From Tateyamaria omphalii (GTDB taxonomy: Bacteria; Pseudomonadota; Alphaproteobacteria; Rhodobacterales; Rhodobacteraceae), in assembly GCF_019802125.1 (NCBI RefSeq), contig NZ_JAHVHT010000001.1:620001-684000 (forward strand): a stretch of DNA of 64,000 nt, written 5' to 3'. Within the stretch, counting starts at the first letter, position 1. The number at the start of each line of letters is the position of its first letter. Position numbers and translations under genes: made by a program. The notes beneath the pieces are model-generated. The model ran no database searches. It worked only from the letters and a program-made list of their open reading frames with translations, and was not told where the DNA came from. Below are positions 35,339 to 43,138 of the stretch, piece after piece.

Positions 35339-36472
35339 ATGACATTGATAGATTTTGTGATGGGTCGGCGGATGCTGACCCTGACGGAAACCGAGCGGGC
35401 GCTGGTGATGCGCAAGGGCCGGTTTGATACCATTCTGGGCCCCGGACGGCACGGTATTGCGCGGCGCAATACGGACGTTCTGGTGTTCGACATGTCGGAC
35501 CCTCATTTCAAGTCGGACTACATCGACGCGCTTGTGAAAACGCGGCCCGATCTGGTCGAGGCGCATTTGACGCAAGTGCGGACCAGTGCGGACGAAGTGG
35601 CGATCCTGAACAGGGATGGTCGGGCGTTCGAGGTGGTGACACCGGATCACCGGACCTTTGTCTGGAGTGATGCGGGGCCATGGACGGTCGATCGGATTGA
35701 TCTGTCGGACGGGCACGAGGTGCCTGTAGCTTTGGCCCAGCGGCTGATGCGGTCGGGTCTGACCCGGGCGCTGACCTCGACCGAGGTGCCTGCCGGTCAC
35801 GTGGGCATCCTGTCGGTGGACGGGGTGGTCACGCGGCGGGTCGCGTCGGGCACGCACTGGTTCTGGATGCTGGGTCGGAAGCACCTGATCAAGCTGGTGG
35901 ACACGCGGTGGCAGGCCCATGAGGTTGGCGGCCAGGAGATCCTGACGCGCGACCGGGTGTCGCTGCGGGTGAACCTGTCGGCTGATTACCGGGTGACCGA
36001 TCCCATGCGGGCGGTGGCCGAGGCCAAGGACTTTGTCGGCGCGCTGCACCTGTCGTTGCAGTTGGCGTTCCGGAAAACCCTTGGGGCGCTGACGCTGGAT
36101 GAGGTTCTGGCCGACAAGGTGTCGGTGAGTGCCGAGGCGGCGGCCGGGGTTCGGTCGGAGATGGCGGGGCTTGGCATCGAGGTGGGGGAGATTGCGCTCA
36201 AAGACGTGATCCTGCCCGGCGAGATGCGGGACATCCTGAACCAGGTGGTCGCGGCCCAGAAGGAGGCCGAGGCCAACGTGATCCGGCGGCGGGAGGAAAC
36301 GAACGCCACGCGGTCGCTGCTGAACACGGCCAAGGTGATGGCGGAGAACCCCGTCATGCTGCGGCTGAAAGAGCTGGAAGCGCTGGAGACGATTGCCGGC
36401 AAGGTCGAGCGGCTGACCGTGCACAACGGGGCCGAGGGGCTGATGCGGGACATCGTCCGGCTGCAGGACTGA
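35339..36472 (+). CDS. slipin (stomatin/SPFH-domain) protein
   Basis: A 377-residue SPFH/Band-7 protein. The N-terminal part (about 15-170) is an extra region before the SPFH domain (about 145-310), which includes TSTEVPAGHVGILSVDGVVTRRVASGTH, then TRDRVSLRVNLSADYRVTD and the coiled-coil end AAQKEAEANVIRRREETNATRSLLNTAKVM. No clear membrane helix is present at the N-terminus. The start has GGAG upstream. Slipins scaffold membranes, and some bacterial slipins occur in RNA-repair operons with RtcA/RtcB and tRNA-like RNAs (recalled, not checked). None of those proteins is in the window, but tRNA-like elements lie just upstream. Confidence 0.85.
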   Translation: MTLIDFVMGRRMLTLTETERALVMRKGRFDTILGPGRHGIARRNTDVLVFDMSDPHFKSDYIDALVKTRPDLVEAHLTQVRTSADEVAILNRDGRAFEVVTPDHRTFVWSDAGPWTVDRIDLSDGHEVPVALAQRLMRSGLTRALTSTEVPAGHVGILSVDGVVTRRVASGTHWFWMLGRKHLIKLVDTRWQAHEVGGQEILTRDRVSLRVNLSADYRVTDPMRAVAEAKDFVGALHLSLQLAFRKTLGALTLDEVLADKVSVSAEAAAGVRSEMAGLGIEVGEIALKDVILPGEMRDILNQVVAAQKEAEANVIRRREETNATRSLLNTAKVMAENPVMLRLKELEALETIAGKVERLTVHNGAEGLMRDIVRLQD

Positions 36473-36478
36473 AGCGAA

Positions 36479-36515
36479 GGGCCGATCCGGTTTTGTCGGG
36501 TCGGCCCGTTTTCTT
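36479..36515 (+). terminator. Rho-independent terminator of slipin
   Basis: An 11-bp stem GGGCCGATCCG (36479-36489) / CGGGTCGGCCC (36497-36507), with one G-T pair and a 7-base loop, followed by GTTTTCTT. It starts seven bases after the slipin stop. Confidence 0.9.
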
Positions 36516-36544
36516 GCGGACGCGCGATGCGCGACGTCATTTTT

Positions 36545-36580
36545 GGGGGGCTCTGCCCCCGCGCGTGCCGCGCTCCCCCG
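36545..36580. repeat. intergenic repeat family B, copy 1
   Basis: G-run/C-run hairpin: GGGGGGCTCTGCCCCC followed by CGCGTGCCGCGCTCCCCC. A related copy is at 40958-40991 with the same order of G-run, C-run, GC-rich stem, C-run. Confidence 0.7.
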
Positions 36581-36987
36581 TCGTATCTTCAGTCAGAAGA
36601 AGGGTATGGGCCTTGTCCCTTTTACAGACAGGAGTGCGGGAGGCGCGCCGTGGTGTCGGGGCGGTGGAGCGGTGACTGGTTTTGCGGTGGGTGAGGCCTG
36701 GTGGGGTGCTGCCTTCTCCTCTTCGTGTGCTGCCTATGCGTTTTGGGCTGGCGCGGGCCAGAGGGTGTTCCGCGTGACGGCAGCGGAAAGCCGATCAAGG
36801 GGTGGGGTTTGGCGGTCCTTGATTGCAGCCCGTCCCGTGTTGTTGCGCGGATCCGATTGTCGGATTGCAGGATGAAGCGAGGACGGGTCGCAGCAGCAGC
36901 AATCGGGTCGCTTTCGTGTCTGGACACCGGGCGCGTGCGCGATACCTTCGCGCATGACGATGTCCGCAGGCAGACAGGAGTGTACCC

Positions 36988-39285
36988 ATGGAAAAGTTCG
37001 GCAAATCCCAACCCGTGAAACGCCGCGAGGACGTACGCTTTCTGACCGGTGAGGGTCGGTATGTGGATGACATTGCGCCTGCGAATGCGTTGCAGTCGTT
37101 CGTGTTTCGGTCGCCTGTGGCCCATGCGGTGATCACCGAGCTGGACGTGGGCGATGCGCGTGAGGCTGAGGGGGTGCACGGGGTCTATACTCTGGCCGAT
37201 CTGGAGGCCGCCGGTCTGAATGTCGCCATGCAGGGGGTGACTGTGAAGAACCGGGATGGGTCGGATGGTGCGGCACCCGAGCGCCCCATTCTGGCGCGGG
37301 ATCGGCTGCGCTTTGTCGGTGAGCCTGTCGCCGTCATCGTGGCTGAGACGCTGGCGCAGGCGCGGGATGCGGCTGAGTTGATCATGCTTGATTACGACGA
37401 TCTGCCGGCCAAGATGGATATGGCCTCGGGTGGTGAGACTGTGCACGCCGAAGCGCCCGATAACGTGGCCTATGACTGGCATATGGGCGATGAGGCGGCG
37501 ACGCAGGCGGCCTTTGACACCGCAGCGCGGGTTGTGTCGCTGGATGTGGGTGACAACCGCATCATCGTGAATTCGATGGAGCCGCGTGGGTGCTACGCCG
37601 AGCCCGAGGGCGACCGGCTGCATGTTGCCATCAACGGGCAGGGCGTTTGGGGCCCCAAGGATCAATTGGCGAAGGCCCTGAACATGCCTGCAGACGATGT
37701 TCGTGTGACGAACCCCGACACCGGTGGTGGGTTCGGCATGAAGGGGATGATGTACCCTGAGTATTTCGTGGTGGCCCATGCGGCCCGCGCGCTGAAACGC
37801 CCCGTGCGCTGGATGTCGGAGCGGACCGAGGCGATGCTGTCGGACAACGCGGGCCGCGATCTGACCTCGCTGACCGAGCTGGCCTTTGATGAGAACCATC
37901 GCATCATCGGCTACCGCGTGTTTACCGAGGCCAATATGGGGGCCTACAACTCGCAATATGCGCAGGCGATCCAGACGCAGTTGTTCAGCCGGGTGCTGAC
38001 CGGGGTCTATGACATGCCCGCCGCGTATTTGCGGTCGGTCGGGTACTTCACCAACACCACGCAGGTTGATGCCTATCGCGGGGCCGGGCGGCCTGAGGCG
38101 ATTTACATTCTTGAACGCGCCATGGACCGGGCGGCGCGTGAGCTGGGCGTGGACCCGCTGGAGCTGCGCCGCATCAACTTCATCAAGCCGGATCAGTTTC
38201 CGTACAAGACGCTGGTCGACGAAACCTATGACGTGGGGGATTTCGACAAGGTGTTGACCCGCGCCGAGGCGGAGGCGGATATCCCCGGCTTTGCCGCGCG
38301 CAAAGCCGCCGATGCCGCCGAGGGCCGTATGCGGGGCCTGGGCCTGTGTTACTATATCGAAAGCATTTTGGGTGATCCTGCCGAGAGTGCGAAGGTTGAG
38401 TTTACGGATGAGGGCCGTGTGAACATCTATGTCGGCACCCAATCGAACGGGCAGGGGCATGAGACGGTTTATGCCCAGTTCCTGGCGGATCAGACGGGGA
38501 TTCCGGTTGAGATGATCGACGTGGTGCAGGGTGATAGCGACCGCATCAAGCAGGGCGGCGGCACGGGCGGGTCGCGGTCCGTGACTGTGCAGAACACGGC
38601 GACTTTGGCCACCGTGTCGGCGATGACTGACGCGTTTGTGGCGTTTCTGAGCGAGGAAGAGGGGGTGCCGGCCTCTGACATCGCCTTTGATGATGAACAA
38701 TTCCGGATCGAGGGTTCGAACATGACGCCGACGATGCTGGAAGTCGCTGACATGGCCCGCGAGAGGGGTCGAGACGACCTGTTGGTTCATGAACAGCGCA
38801 CCAAGCTGGAGGCGCGCAGCTTCCCCAATGGCTGTCATGTTTCAGAAGTCGTGATCGATCCGGAGACGGGTGTTGTCACCGTGGATCGCTATGCGATCGT
38901 CGATGATTTTGGCAATCTTATCAACCCGATGTTGGCCGAAGGTCAGGTACATGGCGGCGTCGTGCAGGGCATTGGGCAGGCGCTGACGGAGCATGTTCAG
39001 TTCGATGAGGACGGCCAATTGCTCACGGCAACGTTCATGGACTATGCCTTGCCCCGGGCCGACGACGTTCCCTACATCGAATTCACGTCCGAACCGGTTC
39101 CGTCCACCGCCAATGTCATGGGCATGAAGGGCTGTGGCGAGGCTGGCACGGTCGGAGCATTGGCGGCGGTGTCCAATGCGGTGCAGGATGCGCTGTGGGA
39201 GCACGGCGTGCGGCAGGCGGACATGCCATTCACACCGATGAAAGTTTGGGACTTGATGAGGGATGCTCGGATCGCGGCTGAATAA
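36988..39285 (+). CDS. xanthine dehydrogenase-family molybdopterin-binding large subunit
   Basis: A 765-residue molybdenum hydroxylase large subunit. Domains: an N-terminal Ald_Xan_dh_C-type a/b hammerhead (about 18-125), then the molybdopterin-binding domains. Motifs: GGGFGMKGMMYPEY, the loop AYRGAGRPEAI (where true CO dehydrogenase has a Cys-containing AYRCSFR), and the catalytic Glu in GMKGCGEAGTVG. This is the CoxL-like form II group, whose substrates are mostly unknown. The usual FAD and 2Fe-2S subunits are not adjacent, which is unusual. Confidence 0.9.
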   Translation: MEKFGKSQPVKRREDVRFLTGEGRYVDDIAPANALQSFVFRSPVAHAVITELDVGDAREAEGVHGVYTLADLEAAGLNVAMQGVTVKNRDGSDGAAPERPILARDRLRFVGEPVAVIVAETLAQARDAAELIMLDYDDLPAKMDMASGGETVHAEAPDNVAYDWHMGDEAATQAAFDTAARVVSLDVGDNRIIVNSMEPRGCYAEPEGDRLHVAINGQGVWGPKDQLAKALNMPADDVRVTNPDTGGGFGMKGMMYPEYFVVAHAARALKRPVRWMSERTEAMLSDNAGRDLTSLTELAFDENHRIIGYRVFTEANMGAYNSQYAQAIQTQLFSRVLTGVYDMPAAYLRSVGYFTNTTQVDAYRGAGRPEAIYILERAMDRAARELGVDPLELRRINFIKPDQFPYKTLVDETYDVGDFDKVLTRAEAEADIPGFAARKAADAAEGRMRGLGLCYYIESILGDPAESAKVEFTDEGRVNIYVGTQSNGQGHETVYAQFLADQTGIPVEMIDVVQGDSDRIKQGGGTGGSRSVTVQNTATLATVSAMTDAFVAFLSEEEGVPASDIAFDDEQFRIEGSNMTPTMLEVADMARERGRDDLLVHEQRTKLEARSFPNGCHVSEVVIDPETGVVTVDRYAIVDDFGNLINPMLAEGQVHGGVVQGIGQALTEHVQFDEDGQLLTATFMDYALPRADDVPYIEFTSEPVPSTANVMGMKGCGEAGTVGALAAVSNAVQDALWEHGVRQADMPFTPMKVWDLMRDARIAAE

Positions 39286-40354
39286 CGCCATTGCGCACTG
39301 GCTGCGCCGCCGCTTTGGTGCGGGTCTGCCGCAGGTGGACCCTCCGGCGCGTGGGCAGACGATCCATGTCATCATCATTGATGGCACGATGTCGACCCTT
39401 GAGCCCGGGGACGAGACCAATGCCGGGCTGACCGCCAAGCTGCTGGAAGAGATGGGCAGCGCGGTGTCGCTTTACTATGAGCCGGGCCTGCAGTGGTCGC
39501 ATTGGCGGAAGGCGGGCGACGTGATCTTTGGTCGGGGGATCAACCGGCAGATCCGGCGGGCCTATGGCTATCTTGCGTCCCGGTATCGGCCTGGCGACAA
39601 GGTGTTTCTGCTGGGCTATTCGCGGGGTGCCTATGCAGTGCGGTCGTTGGCGGGGATCATTGATCGTGTCGGACTGTTGAAGCCCGAGGCCGCGACCGAG
39701 CGTAATATCCGAGATGTCTATCGCCATTACGAGTGCAGCCCGGATGGGGATGCCGCTCGTATCTTCGTGCGCAACAATTGCCATGCTTCGGTCGAGATCG
39801 AGATGATCGGGGTATGGGATACGGTCAAGGCGCTGGGCCTGAACATGCCATTCCTGTGGCGGTTGAGCGCGCCGCGCCATGCGTTTCACAACCATCAGCT
39901 GGGCAAGTCGGTGAAGCATGGATTTCATGCCGTCGCCCGGAACGAGACGCGCGTCGCCTATGCCCCGGTGATGTGGGACACGACCGCCGATTGGGACGGG
40001 CATCTGGTGCAGATGTGGTTCCGGGGCGTGCATGGAGATGTGGGCGGGCATCTGTCGGGGCGGCGCGCGTCCCGTCCTTTGGCCAATATTCCGCTGGTCT
40101 GGATGCTGGAGCAGGCGGAGCGCTGTGGGCTGCCCTTGCCCGAGGGCTGGGCGTCGCGGTTTGTGCAGGATGCAAGCGCGCCGTCGATGGGGACGTTTGT
40201 CGGGATGGGCAAATGGTTCGTGACGCGGCGGCCCCGCCTGGTGGGCGTAGATCCGTCCGAGCGGGTGCATCCCACCGTCGCACAGGCCCCGCCGCCGCGA
40301 TCCTGGTCGGAATGGGTGGCGGATTTGCGTGGGACGGGTGCGGACGCTCTTTGA
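39263..40354 (+). CDS. DUF2235-domain alpha/beta hydrolase
   Basis: A 363-residue protein with a DUF2235 (T6SS phospholipase Tle1-like) fold. The nucleophile elbow is GYSRGAYAVRSLAGII (Ser in G-x-S-x-G, about residue 118). A GVWDTVKALG segment and RGVHGDVGGHL near residue 255 carry the other conserved Asp/His residues. No signal peptide or VgrG/PAAR gene is nearby, so an effector role is not indicated. It overlaps the end of the molybdenum hydroxylase gene by 23 bases and is probably cotranscribed with it. Confidence 0.85.
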   Translation: MLGSRLNNAIAHWLRRRFGAGLPQVDPPARGQTIHVIIIDGTMSTLEPGDETNAGLTAKLLEEMGSAVSLYYEPGLQWSHWRKAGDVIFGRGINRQIRRAYGYLASRYRPGDKVFLLGYSRGAYAVRSLAGIIDRVGLLKPEAATERNIRDVYRHYECSPDGDAARIFVRNNCHASVEIEMIGVWDTVKALGLNMPFLWRLSAPRHAFHNHQLGKSVKHGFHAVARNETRVAYAPVMWDTTADWDGHLVQMWFRGVHGDVGGHLSGRRASRPLANIPLVWMLEQAERCGLPLPEGWASRFVQDASAPSMGTFVGMGKWFVTRRPRLVGVDPSERVHPTVAQAPPPRSWSEWVADLRGTGADAL

Positions 40355-40405
40355 CCCGATGGGTCAAATTCGCCCCGCCCGCCGTCCCATAAACACTGCT
40401 GCGTT

Positions 40406-40888
40406 TCAGCGCAGCTTCATGATGATGCAGGTTGTTGAGCCCGTGGCATAGAGTTTGCCGTCGTCGACCCCCCGGATTTCGCCCGTGGCGACCCCTGTGC
40501 TGCGCCCGGCGTGGTCGACGCGGCCAATGCAGGCGATTTCCATCCCGAGTGGGATGCCGCGGGTGATGTTGATCTTGTATTCCAGCGTTGTGTAGACGGA
40601 CCCGGCAGGCACTTTGGTCATCACGGCGCAGGCCATGGCGCTGTCCAGCAATGTGCCGTACCAGCCGCCATGTACGGTGCCCATTGGGTTGGTCACGTCG
40701 AATTCGGGTGTGCCGCGGAAGGTGATCTCGCCGTCCTTGACCGCGTGAAGTGCGTAGCCGAGCGTGTGTCCAATGGGTGGACCGGGGACTGTTCCGTCGA
40801 GGATGCCCTGCATGAAGGCGAGGCCGGACATGGACAAGAGTTCGTCCTGGCTGGGCAGGTCGGCCATGGTTTGGGCGAGGCGGGGCAT
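40406..40888 (-). CDS. PaaI-family hotdog thioesterase
   Basis: A 160-residue hotdog-fold thioesterase. The conserved HGGWYGTLLDSAM near residue 74 carries the catalytic Asp region, with TLEYKINITRG after it, as in PaaI/YbgC-type acyl-CoA thioesterases. The substrate is unknown. It converges with the DUF2235 gene. Confidence 0.88.
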   Translation of the reverse strand: MPRLAQTMADLPSQDELLSMSGLAFMQGILDGTVPGPPIGHTLGYALHAVKDGEITFRGTPEFDVTNPMGTVHGGWYGTLLDSAMACAVMTKVPAGSVYTTLEYKINITRGIPLGMEIACIGRVDHAGRSTGVATGEIRGVDDGKLYATGSTTCIIMKLR

Positions 40889-41215
40889 GGGCGTCTCCGG
40901 GTTTGTTGCCGGGACGGTAGTGGGATCAGACCGATTGGTCTAGTGGGAAGTTGTGGAGGGGGGCCAGCCCCCGCGGCCGCGCCGCTCCCCCGGGTTTTTT
41001 CGAAACAGGGAAGTCGGACCGGCTCGTGAAGCGGCGAATGCCGTGGGACGGATCAGCAAAGGCCTCAGTGGGTGATTACCCGGTGAAGAGGTGGCGTTGC
41101 AGTCGCGAAGTGTTATGCGATGCTCCGGGAGAGCCGGAATAGGCCTGCATTTTCAGGGTCCGGTGACCGCGCCGCCCTGCGCAGCTGGTGTGGCAGACTG
41201 TCCGGTGCCGTCTGT
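40889..41215. other. 327-base intergenic region
   Basis: Upstream of the thioesterase gene and downstream of metF, both on the minus strand. It contains repeat family B copy 2 (40958-40991). I see no gene or RNA in the rest. Confidence 0.5.
40958..40991. repeat. intergenic repeat family B, copy 2
   Basis: GGGGGGCCAGCCCCC followed by a GC-rich CGGCCGCGCCG stretch and CTCCCCC, then a T-run (TTTTTT). The order of elements matches 36545-36580. The T-run here could make it a terminator for the plus strand. Confidence 0.7.
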
Positions 41216-42085
41216 CTAGGCGACGTTGCGCATTTGGGTGGGGCGGACGAGGCCCAGGGCGCGGCAGACCTTGAGGGTCAGGTCGGGGCGGTTGAGCGTG
41301 TAGAAGTGCAGCTTGTCGACGCCTTCGGTGATGAGGGTGTCACAGAGGTCGGCGCAGTGGGTCAGGGCGAAGAGCTGGGCCCGATCCTCGCGATCCGCCC
41401 GGTCGAAGGCGGTTGCGGTGGCCGCGGGGATGTAGGCGCCGCAGGTGTCTGCGAATTTGCGGGCGCGGGTCCAGTTGGCGACGGGGAAGATGCCGGGCGT
41501 GATGGGGGCAGTGACCCCGGCGGCGGCGCAGGCGTCACGGAAGCGCAGGAAGCTGTCGGCTTCGAAGAAGAATTGGGTGATGGCCTCGGACGCGCCTGCG
41601 TCGAGTTTGGCCTTGAGCCAGTCGATGTTTTGTTGGGTTGAGGCGGCGTCCGGGTGGCTGTCGGGGTAGGCGCCGACGCGGATGGTGAAGCCGCCCATGT
41701 CGGCGAGGGCGCGGATCAGGTCGATGCTGTTGGCAAAGCCGTCCGGGTGCGCCTCGAACGCGCCGCCGCCGGGGGCGTCGCCGCGCAGGGCCACGATGTC
41801 CTTGACCCCGCTCTTGGCGTAGCGCTGGGCGGTGGCCAACACATCCTCGCGGCTTTGACCGGTGCATGTGAGGTGCGCGGCGACCGGCAGGCCGGAGGTC
41901 TTGCGCAGGGTTTGCGCAGCTTCCTGTGTCAGTGATTGGGTCGTGCCGCCTGCGCCATAGGTCACGGAGACGAAACGCGGGTTCAGGGGGGCGAGCGCCT
42001 GAACCGTGTCCCAGAGGTGGAAGGACGCGTCGAGCGACTTCGGTGGGAAGGTTTCGAATGACAACGCGACGTCGGGTGTGGGCAT
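41216..42085 (-). CDS. metF: methylenetetrahydrofolate reductase
   Basis: A 289-residue FAD enzyme that reduces 5,10-methylene-THF to 5-methyl-THF for methionine synthesis. MetF motifs: SFETFPPKS near the start, FVSVTYGAGG near residue 39, ALRGDAPGG near 100, and TQFFFEADSFLRF near 172. Length is typical (about 290). It is divergent from a MetR-like LysR regulator across an 86-base spacer with a candidate MetR site. Confidence 0.95.
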   Translation of the reverse strand: MPTPDVALSFETFPPKSLDASFHLWDTVQALAPLNPRFVSVTYGAGGTTQSLTQEAAQTLRKTSGLPVAAHLTCTGQSREDVLATAQRYAKSGVKDIVALRGDAPGGGAFEAHPDGFANSIDLIRALADMGGFTIRVGAYPDSHPDAASTQQNIDWLKAKLDAGASEAITQFFFEADSFLRFRDACAAAGVTAPITPGIFPVANWTRARKFADTCGAYIPAATATAFDRADREDRAQLFALTHCADLCDTLITEGVDKLHFYTLNRPDLTLKVCRALGLVRPTQMRNVA

Positions 42086-42156
42086 GGGGGGCTCCTTTGG
42101 GCTTGTTGCAGGATGCCCTGCTGCGTATCTTGAGGCAAATTCATAACTCTCAACAT

Positions 42157-42168
42157 GAACATGAGTTC
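42157..42168. promoter_or_regulatory. candidate MetR-type site
   Basis: Perfect GAAC-ATGA-GTTC inverted repeat overlapping TGAA/TTC elements of the classical MetR consensus (TGAA-N5-TTCA), directly before the LysR start. A further TTCAT lies 26 bases upstream. Confidence 0.45.
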
Positions 42169-42171
42169 TGT

Positions 42172-43077
42172 ATGCATATCGAGTTTCGCCATCTGCGCAC
42201 GATCAAGGCCATCCACGAGGCGGGTGGCTTGGCCCGTGCGGCCGATCAGTTGCACATCACCCAGTCTGCGCTGAGCCACCAGATCAAGGGGCTGGAGGAT
42301 CAGGCAGGTGTAGAGCTGTTCGTGCGTCGGTCGAAACCGCTGAAGCTGTCCGCTGCCGGGCTGCGGCTGTTGCGGCTGGCGGAGCAGGTGTTGCCCCAGG
42401 TGGAGGCGGCAGCGGCAGAGTTTTCGGCCTTGCGCGATGGCTCGTCCGGGCGGCTGCACATTGCCATCGAGTGCCACGCCTGTTTCGAGTGGCTGTTTCC
42501 TGTCCTGGAGATGTTTCGCAAGAGCTGGCCGGATGTGGATGTGGATATTCGCCCCGGCCTTGCCTTTGACGCGCTGCCTGCGCTGATGAAAGAGGAGGTG
42601 GATCTGGTGGTGTCCTCGGACCCTGAGGATTTGCCGGGTGTGACCTTTGTCGAACTCTTTGATTATGCGCCGGTTTTTGTGGCGGCGTCGACCCATCCGC
42701 TGGCGCAGAAGCCTTATGTGGAGGCGGCGGATTTTCGAGATCAGACGTTGATTACGTATCCGGTGGAGCGGACGCGGCTGGATGTGTTCAGCCAGTTGCT
42801 GATCCCGGCCAAGGTGGAACCTGCGGCGGTGCGGCAGGCGGAGTTGACGGCGGTGATCTTGTTGCTGGTGGCGTCGAACAGGGGGGTGTCGGTGCTGCCC
42901 GACTGGGTGGTGCGTGAGGTGAAGTATTCGAGTGATTATGTGACCCGGCCGTTGACGGCACAGGGCCTTACCCGGCGGCTCTATGCCGCTGTGCGGGATG
43001 ATGATCTGGGTAAGCCGTATATGGACAAGTTGCTGGATCTGGCGCGGGTCGAGGCGCGGAAGTTGCAGGCGGCGTGA
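42172..43077 (+). CDS. metR: LysR-family regulator, MetR-like
   Basis: A 301-residue LysR protein. The helix-turn-helix is at the N-terminus (MHIEFRHLRTIKAIHEAGGLARAADQLHITQSALSHQIKGLE), and the effector domain contains HIAIECHACFEWLFPVLEMF, a segment characteristic of MetR, which senses homocysteine. The divergent metF supports this. The open frame extends 82 codons upstream over the metF start and is not used. A hairpin repeat follows its stop. Confidence 0.88.
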   Translation: MHIEFRHLRTIKAIHEAGGLARAADQLHITQSALSHQIKGLEDQAGVELFVRRSKPLKLSAAGLRLLRLAEQVLPQVEAAAAEFSALRDGSSGRLHIAIECHACFEWLFPVLEMFRKSWPDVDVDIRPGLAFDALPALMKEEVDLVVSSDPEDLPGVTFVELFDYAPVFVAASTHPLAQKPYVEAADFRDQTLITYPVERTRLDVFSQLLIPAKVEPAAVRQAELTAVILLLVASNRGVSVLPDWVVREVKYSSDYVTRPLTAQGLTRRLYAAVRDDDLGKPYMDKLLDLARVEARKLQAA

Positions 43078-43084
43078 GGTCGGG

Positions 43085-43130
43085 GGCGGCTCTGTTTGCC
43101 TTTGGCAAATGCGCCCGCCCGCCGACCCAG
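43085..43130 (+). repeat. intergenic hairpin repeat family C, copy 1
   Basis: 46 bases matching 63512-63557 with five differences. The core hairpin is TTTGCC-TTT-GGCAAA; the other copy has TTTGCT-TTC-AGCAAA, so the C-G pair is replaced by T-A and pairing is kept. The flanking GGGCG/CGCCC can form an outer stem. It lies between convergent genes. Confidence 0.85.
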
Positions 43131-43138
43131 TCGCGGCG

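Larger units (their letters stand above)
36473..36987. other. 515-base intergenic region
   Basis: It contains the slipin terminator, one copy of repeat family B (36545-36580) and the leader of the molybdenum hydroxylase gene. A large open frame on the minus strand (to 36622) is the antisense shadow of the downstream gene. Nothing else is supported. Confidence 0.6.

Noticed and set aside
36622-38838. A 738-codon open frame on the minus strand
   Set aside because: It is fully antisense to the molybdenum hydroxylase gene, whose motifs are clear. Long antisense frames are expected in high-GC DNA, and the translation has no recognisable domain and is rich in His and Arg.
39263-40354. DUF2235 protein as a type VI secretion effector
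   Set aside because: No VgrG, PAAR, immunity gene or other T6SS gene is nearby, and it overlaps a metabolic gene.
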